Origin: Rhodamnia argentea
Lineage: Eukaryota > Streptophyta > Magnoliopsida > Myrtales > Myrtaceae
NCBI RefSeq assembly: GCF_020921035.1
Contig: NC_063157.1
Span: 25,003,015 to 25,067,014 of the forward strand
DNA length: 64,000 bases
Reading direction: 5' to 3'
Position 1 is the first letter of the stretch. The number at the start of each line of letters is the position of its first letter. The translations under genes and the position numbers were made by a program. The notes beneath the pieces were generated by a model. It was given only the letters and a program-made list of their open reading frames with translations, was not told where the DNA came from and did no database searches. Below are positions 49,598-60,218 of this stretch, piece after piece.

Positions 49598-50425
49598 AAA
49601 AAAGCTCTTGTGTTGATCAATAGTTCTATCGAAGACCCGTAAATCGACTGATAATTTTTATCGAATTTTCGAATTATAACATTTATATTTCACGAATGTA
49701 TCGTATCAATAGCTGCGAAATTAAGAATAATACCGCAACCATTTGTATAGCAACATTTTCCCATTCCATTCGTTTGCACCAAGGTACGATGACCCATTCG
49801 ACCGGAAAAAAAAAAAAAAGAGGTACGATGACCCATATTAATAATATTGCACCATACTATACCTTTTCTGGTTAAAGAAATTATACCATTTCCCTCTTTT
49901 TGTCATGCCCGAATTGAAACCTATTTTGTGCTTTTTATTTAATCTGAATCTTGCAGAACACGTATTTCTGACTCTTTTTTTTTTGGCTCCGTAACATCTA
50001 AAAATTTTACGAAAAAGCCCTTGTGTTGATCAATAGTTCTATCAAGACCGAAATCGATCGATAATTTTTATCGAATTTTCGAATTATAACATTTATATTT
50101 CACGAATGTATCGTATCAATAGCTGCGAAATTAAGAATAATACCGCAACCATTTGTATAGCAACATTTTCCCATTCCATTCGTTTGCACCAAGGTACGAT
50201 GACCCATTCGACTGGAAAAAAAAAAAAGGAGGTACGATAACCCATATTAATAATATTGCACCATACTATACCTTTTATGGTTAAAGAAATTATACCATTT
50301 CCCTCTTTTTGTCATGTCTGAATTGAAACCTATTTTGTGCTTTTATTTAATCTGAATCTTGCATAACACGTATTTTTTGACCTTTTTTTTTTTGGCTCCA
50401 TAACATCTAAAAATCTTACGACATT
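49598..50425. repeat. Near-identical tandem duplication, 413-bp period
   Basis: The copy from about 49598 (CTCTTGTGTTGATCAATAG) repeats from about 50016 (CCCTTGTGTTGATCAATAG). Shared landmarks are ATCGAATTTTCGAATTATAA, CACGAATGTATCGTATCAAT, GCACCAAGGTACGATGACCC and TTTTTGGCTCC(G/A)TAACAT. Differences are few and mostly homopolymer lengths, so the duplication is recent. No gene is included. Confidence 0.85.
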
Positions 50426-51306
50426 TTTGCATGTATTTTTTCGAAAAAAATTCAAGTCGAATTTACAGGAAATTAAGAAGTTGTGATTAAAAAAAAAACC
50501 ACACAATCTTATAAGTTTTCCTTAATCTCTCCAAAAAAAAGCAAAAGACCACCAATGCGGAGATATATTGTGACCAAAAAAAAAAAAAGGAGGGGATATT
50601 ATTTCTTTGAAAAGGGATATATTTTAAGAGTGTTTATTTTGCGAAAAATAAATCATTTCAAAAATATTTTTTTAATCATGATCGCTTGTTTTGCTTACAA
50701 AATTAAATGAAACGAAAAATATTTTCATCACCCGCGAATACATTGAAACATAAATTATTATCGATAATGAAAATATATTATGAATTAATTATTTTAAATA
50801 TTATAAGTGATCGTTTTTGGGAAAATGTAACGGACTGTTGACATTCACGTTTATGATCTGCCCACTGCAATAAGGGCCCACCAAATCCGACCGTTCAAAT
50901 CATCCACGGTATCAAACCAGATGTGGTGCTGCCGTCGATCTCGGAGATCAGAAATCAGAATGAAGCCCAAGAAGGAAGTGGCAAAGAATTTATCTGTGGA
51001 GGAGGGAAGATGAGCAGAAGTAACTTAGCTTGTAGTCAGTAATGACGTGAACATAAGAAACTTTGTGCGATGCAGTAGACCATGCAGGCAGCACCACCAA
51101 GAATCAATGCGAATGCTTCTTAAGATTATTCGATATGGTAAAGAGCAAAACTTACATATGATTCGATTCTCTCCTTCGACTAGAGCATAACTCACGAAAA
51201 AATTGTAATGTACACAGGTCGACTCGTCTTGACCTTCGACACGAGCATGAGACAAGGATGCCGAGCACGTCATTCCTCACCAAAATTGAGGTCCTATTCT
51301 GAAAGG
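50426..51306. other. AT-rich spacer and 3' flank of the PPR gene
   Basis: 50426-50830 is very AT-rich. From about 50840 the composition rises; 51000-51306 is likely the 3' UTR of the minus-strand PPR gene. The small minus frame at 51025-51273 is not credible. Confidence 0.4.
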
Positions 51307-53997
51307 CTACAAGGAACTTGCGGCTGGCGATGACCACCGGCCCGACAAATATCTAAAAACCCCGCTAGACTGGTACGTGCGACTAATCTCCTTCAGCCAT
51401 CTCTTAGCCTCGGTTGCTCTTCCGTGCACGGTAAGAGACTGCGCTAGAATTTCGTAAGTCCGCTCATCAGGTTCGATCCCCTTTTTGCATATCCTGTTGA
51501 TGAGCTCGATAGCGCCGTTCACATCAGTCATGCACAGTTTCCTCAGTAACAAGTCATAGGTATAATGATTGGGCCGGAAGCAACATCTGATCAATTCTTC
51601 TGCGTCCTCGACATCTTCACCGGTTATAATTCCACCAGTAAAGGCTCCAAGGAGTTTGCCGAGCTCTGAAATCTCAGATATCTGCTCATACTCTTTGCGT
51701 GAACGAGCCCATGCCATGAATAGCCTAGGGCTTTTCAAGGAATGCAACAATAGCGCATTGCCCATAAAGGTCGTGATGTGGTGTCCGACTTTCTTCAAGT
51801 CAGCAATAGCATCAAATACAAGATCATACTGCCCTAGTGAGCACCGGACATGCACGAGATGCTCATAACATTCAGCGCTTGGAACCAAACCCTTTTCCTT
51901 CATCTGGTTCATGTACTCCCATGCAATGTCTGCAACATCTGCCTTTCCAATCTTGCAGAGACCAGTAATAAGGGTGTTGTAAAGTTTCGTCCTAACCTCT
52001 CTTCTTTGGCATATTTCGCGGAAAAATTTGAGTGCATCCGAAACTTTTTTGCTCTTTAGATAACTCTGCAGCATGAGAAAGTCAGCCTTCACATCGGGTT
52101 GAATGCCATTTCTCCTCATCATGTCGTACACTTCTCTAGCCAGTTTAGGTCTCATGGCATACCCAGCACCATCAATGAAGTTCTTATACAACTCAATGCT
52201 TGGTTCACAGCGAGACAGCTGCATTTCCAGGAATCTTAGGAATTGGTTTTCTGGATTTTCCATGGATAAAAAGCAGCGGATTACCGCCCTGAACAATGGC
52301 CTACCCACAGCATGACCATTATCTTGCATCTCAATAAGAAGCCTGGCCGCAATATCCCCCCTACCTGACTTGTTAAAGCCACGAATCAAGTTCAAGTTAG
52401 CCGTTTTCCCGGTGAAACGAGCAACCTTATTGATCTCCCTATGTATTAAATAAGCTTCTTCTACCCTCCGAGCATTACACAGGGCCAATATGAACCTTTC
52501 AAATGTGGAAAAACTAGGCATAAGATTCCGATCCAGCCCCGCAACCACCAACTCCTTCATCTTATCAAGCTTTCCCCCACAGCACAAAGCATCTGCCAGG
52601 ACGTCAAAGGTCTTTTTCCCTGGAAAATGACCTTGCACCATAGAGTTCTTCAGAACACGATATGCTTCGTCCGTGCTCCCATCGCCGCATAATGTATTGA
52701 TCAAATAGTTGTAAGCCATCCCGTTGATGGACAGCCCAAATTCAGCCCTCAAATTAAACAATTGAAGGGCAACTTCCACCATTCCAGCTTTACAAAAGAA
52801 GCTTAGAGTAGCATTTAGGGTGACCTTATCAGGTAGAATGTGAGCTTCTTTCATCTCCATCAGCATGTCAAACACCTCCTCGAGACGATTTTGCCTCAAA
52901 AGCTTGCATATCAACATATTATAGCGATACATATCAGGAATATATCCTTCCAAATACTTCTTGGACTGAAAAAACTCCAAGGCTCTGTCTAATTTCCCAG
53001 CTCGGACAAGGTCTCCCAACCATACACCATAAACACGGTCCATTGGGACAACACATAACTTCGCAAACTCCTCCACCAAATCACATGCCTGCTCAAACTT
53101 CTCATTCCGGCAAAGAGCATCGACAAACGTGCACAACAAGTGCTCGCTCAAATTCTTCCCTTCGCTGGCCAACCTACGCAAATAGTCCTCCGCCTCGTCC
53201 ATCTGCTTCCTCTTGCAAAAGCATTTCATCATGATCGAGTGAGTGATCTCGTTCTCAAACCCCCTCAGCGAAATCTGCTTCGCCACCATCTCCACAGCAT
53301 CGAAACAGTTCTCTTCCACCAATGCGTTCAAGAACACGTGATAGGCGAACGTATCCAAGTCCAAACCCCGAAAGCGCATTTTACCAAACAGCTGGAGTGC
53401 AAACTCGGGCTTCCCAGCGACCGCATACCCCATCACTAATGTATCATTAAACCTAATCCCGTGGAAGTAATTCTGCGTCCGACAGCCCTCGAGGAAGTCG
53501 ATCATCAGCGACATGAGCTTCGCGGTCGACAAGATCTTAAAGATGGCATGGAAGGTCGCGCGCGTATGGTAGAACCCGCGCTGATGGCCCGCCCAGTCGA
53601 AGAACTTGAGGCAAGGAAGCACGCCGCCGTGCCTTCTCGACCCGTAATCGAGGACGTCCAGCACGAGGCGCTCCGTCAGGTGGAGGCCCAGTCGCGAGAG
53701 CGCCGAGTCGGGCGGCCCGCCGCCGTCGTCGGGGCTCGAGCCCAGGATCTCGAAGATCCGGTCGAACAGGGAATTCTTGCTGGACTGGAACCACTCCGCG
53801 AAGGAGAGCACGAGCTCCCTCGTGCTGAGGGCGGCGCCGGGGATGCCGGCCCGCTGCGGCGCGCGGAGGAGGGGGTCAGCGGAGGGCGGCGGCGGCGGAG
53901 GAGCGGCGGCGGCGGTGGCTAGGAGGGCGTGGTCTAGGGCAAGGGACTGGGGGAGGAGAAGAGTCCTGGTCTTGGTCACATGTTTGAGCGTGAGCAT
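51307..53997 (-). CDS. P-class pentatricopeptide repeat protein, organelle-targeted
   Basis: A single intronless frame of 896 codons, as is usual for plant PPR genes. The start MLTLKHVTKTRTLLLPQSLA lacks acidic residues and carries Lys/Arg/Thr, a typical mitochondrial presequence; a Pro/Ala run follows. Tandem degenerate 35-residue helix-turn-helix repeats cover about 180-870, e.g. FNDTLVMGYAVAGKPEFALQ, YRYNMLICKLLRQNRLEEVF, AYNYLINTLCGDGSTDEAYR, LYNTLITGLCKIGKADVADI and the last, TYEILAQSLTVHGRATEAKR. There is no E or DYW extension, so it is not an editing-deaminase type. Overall it resembles Arabidopsis At1g71210 (mitochondrial, uncharacterised), from memory. PPR proteins bind organelle RNA; the target is unknown. 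The antisense frame at 53461-53922 is a shadow. Confidence 0.93.
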   Translation of the reverse strand: MLTLKHVTKTRTLLLPQSLALDHALLATAAAAPPPPPPSADPLLRAPQRAGIPGAALSTRELVLSFAEWFQSSKNSLFDRIFEILGSSPDDGGGPPDSALSRLGLHLTERLVLDVLDYGSRRHGGVLPCLKFFDWAGHQRGFYHTRATFHAIFKILSTAKLMSLMIDFLEGCRTQNYFHGIRFNDTLVMGYAVAGKPEFALQLFGKMRFRGLDLDTFAYHVFLNALVEENCFDAVEMVAKQISLRGFENEITHSIMMKCFCKRKQMDEAEDYLRRLASEGKNLSEHLLCTFVDALCRNEKFEQACDLVEEFAKLCVVPMDRVYGVWLGDLVRAGKLDRALEFFQSKKYLEGYIPDMYRYNMLICKLLRQNRLEEVFDMLMEMKEAHILPDKVTLNATLSFFCKAGMVEVALQLFNLRAEFGLSINGMAYNYLINTLCGDGSTDEAYRVLKNSMVQGHFPGKKTFDVLADALCCGGKLDKMKELVVAGLDRNLMPSFSTFERFILALCNARRVEEAYLIHREINKVARFTGKTANLNLIRGFNKSGRGDIAARLLIEMQDNGHAVGRPLFRAVIRCFLSMENPENQFLRFLEMQLSRCEPSIELYKNFIDGAGYAMRPKLAREVYDMMRRNGIQPDVKADFLMLQSYLKSKKVSDALKFFREICQRREVRTKLYNTLITGLCKIGKADVADIAWEYMNQMKEKGLVPSAECYEHLVHVRCSLGQYDLVFDAIADLKKVGHHITTFMGNALLLHSLKSPRLFMAWARSRKEYEQISEISELGKLLGAFTGGIITGEDVEDAEELIRCCFRPNHYTYDLLLRKLCMTDVNGAIELINRICKKGIEPDERTYEILAQSLTVHGRATEAKRWLKEISRTYQSSGVFRYLSGRWSSPAASSL

Positions 53998-54303
53998 TGT
54001 TTGATTGAGGAGCCCGCATGAGAGTGACTGGGAGTGATTTAGGAAGGTCTGTTCATGGAGATTGATGGCCTCGCTATGTCCGCTTCAGCAAAGCTTTAAG
54101 CACAAGAGGCGAGCTCTTGCTGCCGGGCGGACAAGGACATCGATCGACCAGGGAGACAAAGCTCAGGAGGAGGACGAGGATTGGAGCTGCAGCGGGAGGA
54201 GGAAGAGCAGCGAAGATGGTCTTCCACCTGTAGTTTCCTCATACGGCGTCGTAGGCGAGCGGACAACCAATTTTTGGTGCCAAGGACAACTTTCGGGTTT
54301 TTT
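53998..54303. other. Upstream flank of the PPR gene
   Basis: Short GC-moderate stretch that probably contains the PPR promoter and 5' UTR. The plus-strand frame at 54062-54313 has no recognisable product. Confidence 0.35.
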
Positions 54304-54308
54304 TACAA

Positions 54309-55543
54309 TTTAATTTTTTTAAAATAAATATTTACAAAATGATTTTTTAAAAATAAATATTTACTGATTTGGGCCTCGCTTCGCGGTTGGGTTGCCGAGC
54401 AGGCCCTATTGGGCCCGGTCTGGGCTGCTTGGTAGTTGGACACCGAGCTCTTGGGGTTTTTTTTTAATTTCGATTTTTTAAGTGTTTTAATTATTTATAT
54501 TTATAATATTTAGTTTATTTCATATTTTTTAACATGTTTATATTTATTTTATTTATAATTTTTTTCTTGTGAAGCTTATCTTTATAACATATTGAATAAT
54601 TAATGTAAAAATAAGATCTATAATTAATAAATAATGTTGTAATTATGTAATTAATTTAAAATATTCATAAAATAAAATTAGTAAGATAAATGAAAAAAAT
54701 GAGATTTTCATGATATATTCATCTATTAGATAGACGGAAATCAATCGAAGGCGAAACGTGATGTGCAAGAACCGATCGGGTCAACGAATCGGACGAGTTC
54801 AAATTCGGTTGGTTGAAAGAAAACAAAATTTATGTCGAATGTTTTGATTCGAGATCGTCTAGATGGATTTTCCTTTTTTTTTTTTTTAAAATCGGCAAGC
54901 AAGAGTGGAAACAAGAAAAGGCAAAACTTTGAAAGAATATTTTTGAGATGAATCAGACTAAAATGCTTCTTATCAATTTATTTTCCTTCCTCGATAAACC
55001 TCATTTCCCCTCTCCTTTAATTTGACATGAAAAACTCCTTTCCACTACAAGACGTGATTTAATAGTCGTAAGATTAAAAGAGAGGAAGGCATTCAATATA
55101 AGAAGGGCATCGAAAATGCAAATATAAAACGGTTTGTGAAAGTGCAAACCGCCACCTGTTTGCATGGATTGTCTCAAAATTACGTGAAATAAAAAATGTC
55201 TCAAGAACCAGATATTGCTTTCCAAAGTTTTGCCCTTCTTTACTGTTTCTCTTCGTTAATCTTTCCATGTTTTAACTCTTTTCGGTTCCGAATTCTATTA
55301 GTTCAATATATTACTATATTACATTATATCACAACATTATTTATTAATTATATATCTTAATAAATATTTACATTAATTATTGCTAATAATGTTATAAATA
55401 TAAGCTTCACAAGAAAAAATAAATAAATATTCTAAGTATCAATAATTAAAAAAATATGAAATTAAAAAAAGAATTGCCGATTCGCCTTGCTCGGAAATAT
55501 TTATTTTTAAAATAATTTTGTAAATATTTATTTTAAAAATTAT
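54309..55543. mobile_element. Large foldback element, about 1.2 kb
   Basis: The arms are inverted repeats of about 250-350 bp. Left arm landmarks are AAAATAAATATTTACAAAAT (54321), CTTGTGAAGCTTATCTTTAT (about 54568) and TATAATTAATAAATAATGTT (about 54620). The right arm reverse-complements to AAAATAAATATTTACAAAAT (ending about 55532), CTTGTGAAGCTTATATTTAT and TATAATTAATAAATAATGTT. The left arm carries an extra GC-rich block (about 54365-54455). The loop (about 54700-55290) has no recognisable coding sequence. Confidence 0.75.
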
Positions 55544-56274
55544 TTGCCAACTTTCTCCTTCGCTTCCCTCTCTTCTTCTTCTTCTTCTTCTCAAATTTTT
55601 TTTTTTTTTTTGGGTCAAGTTCTTGTTCTTCCATTCACTTTCCTCGTATCCGACCGAAATATTAAATGCAATGGTTGGAACACATGCAATGAAATTTCAT
55701 TAAATTGAGCCCAACTCTAAAATCAAATTTTGTACCGATTCAATGATTTTCTCTCCATTTTCGGCTGCATCAATAATGTTAATTACTTTTTAGCCAGAGC
55801 CAAAATATATAAATACTTCTTAAGTCATTAAAAATATTTAAAAATTCTTGCTCGATCGATATTGGTTAAGTAGTATCTATACTCAAGTTAAAGTTTTGCG
55901 GAGAAATTGTCGAATGTACCGTGCGGGCGAAATGGAGAAAAGGTTTATTATACATATAGCTAATTCGTCTCCCTCAATTATTTTTGACATGTTGGTGTAA
56001 ATTTCTACGTGAAAAATTATGCGTCTCTGACTCTAGAGTCAGTAACATTTATATTAGTCAAAAGTTTTTCTTTGATGAAAATTGAGTATCGATAATTAGT
56101 AATTTTTAAATAAGTGACATGACTTTCCTATCGATCTAATTTCTAAATTATGTTAGATTAGTTAATACATGGGCCTAGACATAGCCAAGCCCGTCCATTA
56201 TCTAAATGTTATTTATTTTTTTTGTATGAAATTGCTCGGGGCCAGGCAACTTACAAGAAAATATTACATATAAC
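55544..56274. other. AT-rich spacer
   Basis: Contains a CTT-rich run (55575-55591) and a poly-T run, otherwise AT-rich. No gene seen. Confidence 0.4.
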
Positions 56275-56879
56275 GGTTGTGCCATGTCACGCGTGCGTAA
56301 GTCCACTTATCGTGCGACACGTGTTGCACATAACCACACCTGTCAGAAAGATTCAAAACGGTCGCCCCGTATCTCTCTCTCTCTCCCTCCTCTGTCTCGC
56401 GCCATGCGCTCTCTTACCCTTCATGCTCCGCTCCGATGTTTTTGCCTCCCTCCACAGGTAGTCTCTCCCCACCGGTACCGAGAACAAGCCCAAGCCCCCT
56501 GTCGTCATCTCCCACAAGGCTACAAACCGAGCCCTCCCTCAGCCCCTGCATCCTCGAGATCCCCTGCGGCTCCGGTGTCGTTGCCTCTCTCGTCAACTTC
56601 GGGATCTGATGAGGCCACCCTAGCCTGTGACTGGCGAGCGCCATGACACCCTTGCTAGCTCTCGCCTATAGTCGATCACTGGCCATGGCTGAGTACCGAC
56701 CATAGGCCCAAAGGGTTAAAAGGAAGAAACGGTGAAGAAGAAGAGGAGAAACGAGAGGTGCATAAAGAAAACGGAGAGAGGGGCTTCAAATTTTTGACAG
56801 ACAGGTGGGTCCACGTGCGACACCACAGACACGTGTCGCACGCTGAGTGAACTAATGCATAAATGACGTGGTACAATTA
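56275..56879. mobile_element. Inverted-repeat element with GC-rich interior
   Basis: The left arm TCGTGCGACACGTG (to 56323) pairs with the right arm CACGTGTCGCACGC (from 56830); the match extends outwards (TTGTGCCATGTCA against the reverse complement of TGACGTGGTACAA). The GC-rich interior (56360-56690) has open frames in more than one frame, with Pro/Ser-rich low-complexity content and no recognisable protein. The family is not assigned. Confidence 0.5.
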
Positions 56880-57027
56880 GGATGATGATGGGGTTTGAAT
56901 GAACAAATTAGGCTGCTAAGCCAACAGAGAATTTTACGATGATTTTTTTTTTGGGTCGCTTTTACGAGGATTTCGAACGGGCGCATTTTGTTCACTTTTT
57001 CGGCCATATATGGAAACTCCTAGATCT

Positions 57028-58013
57028 TATTAAGAATGGCTCGCCTTTTTCCACTCTTTTTATGACTTTCACAATCTCTTTTTGTGTGATTTGACCATTT
57101 TAACCTTTGTGTAACCCACCACTTCTAGTACAAATTTATATGCTCATTTTCTTTTATTTATTATTTTGTCAACTCTTTGTTTTGTTTCTTCTTTATCCCA
57201 CTTTCCTCCTCCTTCTTCCACGCCTTCCTTCTCTTTGTTCTCTCCATTGTAGGGCATAACTCCTCCCACTCATTCCAGAAAATCCTGACGTCCTCTTAAT
57301 TATCTATGATGCCAATTCCATCGTCTCTCATCTCTCTTTTCTCGGAAGTTCTCAAAGTGATCGATTTCTTTACAAGTTCCTCCCCGTTGATTAAGAAGGG
57401 TGTTGTGGGGATTAATCCTTTGTTGTTCGCATGATTTTGCACCTCCAGATGCTCGGGAACCACCTTGAGCCTTTGAGGGATCAACGGTTGATGGGCATAT
57501 GTAATATGCAGCAAACATCGTAACGGGCCGAAGATGCTCTATCTCTAGGAATGGAAGCCATGCAGCAATCTCTCATGGACATGCTTTCTTTGACCACACC
57601 GAGTCCTAGTGCTTTGGGAAATGTCGCATAATACACAAGCCATGTCTTTCGACCTCTTAAGACAACAAATGCTCTCGAGAATCCGAAAGTCCGATTTCAT
57701 GCAGATAGCAAAGGATTAATGCCCATAACACCCTTCTATCTTTGTCAATGGGAGAAGCTTGTAAAGAAATTTATCACCTTGAGAAGTTCAGAGAATAGAG
57801 AGAGGAGAGGACAACGGGATTGGGCGTGGAAAGGAAGAAGAAGACTGAGGAGGAAAGTAGGACTCATAGGGGAAAAAGAAAAAAAAATGAAATAAAAGAA
57901 TTGACAAAATAGAAGTTGCGGGTCACATAAAGGATAAAATTGCCAAAACACATAAAAAAAAAAAAAAAGTGTGTCAAAGCCGTAGGAGAAGTGGAAAAAA
58001 CACGAGCCTTATA
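57028..58013. mobile_element. Inverted-repeat element, about 1 kb
   Basis: The left end AAGAATGGCTCGCCTTTTTC matches the reverse complement of the right end, AAGGCTCGTGTTTTTTCCAC. Subterminal pairs also match: left ATTTTAACCTTTGTGTAACC with right (reversed) ATTTTATCCTTTATGTGACC, and left TTTTGTCAACTCTTTG with right TTTTGTCAATTCTTTT. No transposase-like frame is seen inside. Confidence 0.6.
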
Positions 58014-60218
58014 AATATATCGAACTCGATAGATGTTTTCAATTCATAAACCAACAAATCAATATTTTAGACGGCAAGGGAGCTGTATTGGGAGTATTTC
58101 AATAGTAAAGTCTTCAATTTACCGAGGATGTGGACGATTCGCCCTTAAGATTGTGGGGGAAAGGTAGACTGAATCGCGGTAGGCAAAATTGACCCCGAAT
58201 AATCACTCAACTGCTGAAAAAATAGGCCAGGAGAGATCCCACGTCACATGGTTAACTCTTATTTGAGTTTAAGTTAATTTAGGATTGGGTGCATATTATG
58301 TCATGTTGTCTCTAATTAAGATGCCATTCGCTATGGTAGGGATATGTTAATTGTGTTAAGACATTTTTACCAAAATTTAATTTGCTAAAAGACATTGAAG
58401 TTAAGCGCATACACCGGTCGGCCCTAGTTCTCTTGTCTCCCTCTTCCCTTCACTAAGGCCTTCTTCTTTCACCTCCATGAAAGAGAGAGAGTTTGAGCTA
58501 GATTTCTCCCTCCCCTCCACGTTTTCTTCGGGTGTTGTTGTTCTCTATTCCTTTTTTGTTTCCCTTCCGTTTTGGGATCTTTTCTTTTTCGATTTAGTTT
58601 AGATAAAAAAAAAACTTATTTTCTTCTGTTTCGAGGATATTTCTATCTTGATTGTATATTTTTGGGGTTTCGCTTTCCTCGGGTTGGTTGGTAAACAAGT
58701 TCAATTTTGAAGAAAATCGGAGGAGTTTCGTGAAGATTTCACTCTCGGAGGTGTCAAATATATACTTGTCCAACCTTTTTACTCTTATCGGTGACGGTGT
58801 TGGGGACGCCAAATATAGGCACGCACTACCGAAAGGTAGAACCATAGAAACAAATAGAGTTCTCGATATGTGCTCATTACCGATATGATTTATCTTGTTA
58901 TAAGTTTGTTTTATTTTGAAATTGTCTAGGATTTGGCTTGATTTGATGTTGTGCCTTTTACATCGAAATGTTTCTCTTTTGTATTTGGAGGAAAGTGGAT
59001 GAAATTTTATTTTGACAAAAAAAAAGACGTTGAAAGTTTTAAAGAGGTATTGAAAAGTAAGTGGAACTCATGTATTAAATCATTTGCTCCTTTCAATATC
59101 AAACAAAAACACAAACTTGCTATATTTAATCCAAATCGATTTTCATCTTGTAGCTCATGCTACAATTATTCCAAATTAATTATCCGTGTCACATTTATCC
59201 CAAAATTAGTTCATGTCACAAAAAGTCCTTCACAACAAATATATCCTACGGAAAGAGTGGAAATTTAGCGGATTTTTCGAAACCCGAGGATGCTCTCGAA
59301 AGGGCGCGATTTCAATTCACTTTTTTATTTTTGTACTTCGCTTTCCTAAAATGATATTGTCTAGGAGATCCATTTATATCGACTTTCCATATTAGTCCAA
59401 GTTGCATGACGCATACATTTTCACCTAAGCTATTTAATATAGATATTTAGCGGAAGATAATAAAGTCCGAGTTGTTCACGGGTGCGCTAATTTACAGCAG
59501 TAAAAAAAATTATTTTGGGGTAAATGGGACACGACTTACTGATTTAGAGGTTTTTTTTTTGGATAAAAAATTGGGATAAAATATTGGTATTAACAAAATT
59601 AGTGAAGTAGATTAACGATAGTTGGTGGATGACATCGATCGACGGTCAAGAATATTATAGTAATTCTACCACGAGGAGGGGTAGATATTTTTCCCGGGGC
59701 TTCCCGGGAAAAGCGATTGGGGGAAAGTATCACGTAAGCCGGGCAAGCTGAGACCCAAATGACCCTTTTGGCCCCTGGACCTTCCGCCCGACATCACCCT
59801 CTTTTCCATGCAGGAAGAGTGGGCGCACTCGGGATTAAACTATTTCGGCGGGGATATTTCTGGAAATGCGCACGAGATCTTCACCAAAATCCCTCTGGTA
59901 ATTGCTGCTTTCCAACCCCGCCTCTCTCACTCTCTCTCTCCTGATCAGAGACGGCATTCAATACTTCGCAGGTTGTACGATTCTACAGGGTCTCTCTCTC
60001 TCTCTCTCGTCTCCTGGCGATCGATCGCCGTCGCTGACGAAATCCTGCCTTTCGATTCTGCGGACGCGTGTGTACGTAGTGCCCGCTTTCCTTTCCCTCT
60101 TTCGTTGCTTTGTCGATTGACCGTTCTCTCGGGTGCTGAGGCTACGGACTTACTTACATCACTCGAGTGTTCTGCTTTCTTCTCCCCCTCACCCCCCCTC
60201 TTCTGGCGATCAGGCGAG
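58014..60218. other. Spacer and probable 5' leader of the PHD/SWIB/Plus-3 gene
   Basis: AT-rich to about 59650 with no gene seen. From about 59690 the sequence becomes GC-richer, with CT microsatellites near 59931 and 59993, typical of a plant promoter/5' leader. A frame starting at ATG 59808 is open and in frame with the gene start at 60219; its Ser/Leu low-complexity content suggests leader, not protein. Confidence 0.4.

Noticed and set aside
53461..53922. 153-codon plus-strand open frame
   Set aside because: It is exactly antisense to the GC-rich 5' end of the PPR gene; its Arg/Glu-rich low-complexity product is a shadow.
59808..60218. In-frame extension of the PHD/SWIB/Plus-3 protein
   Set aside because: The stretch crosses CT microsatellites and reads Ser/Leu low complexity. 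The basic MTKKKKK start directly before the PHD finger is more credible.
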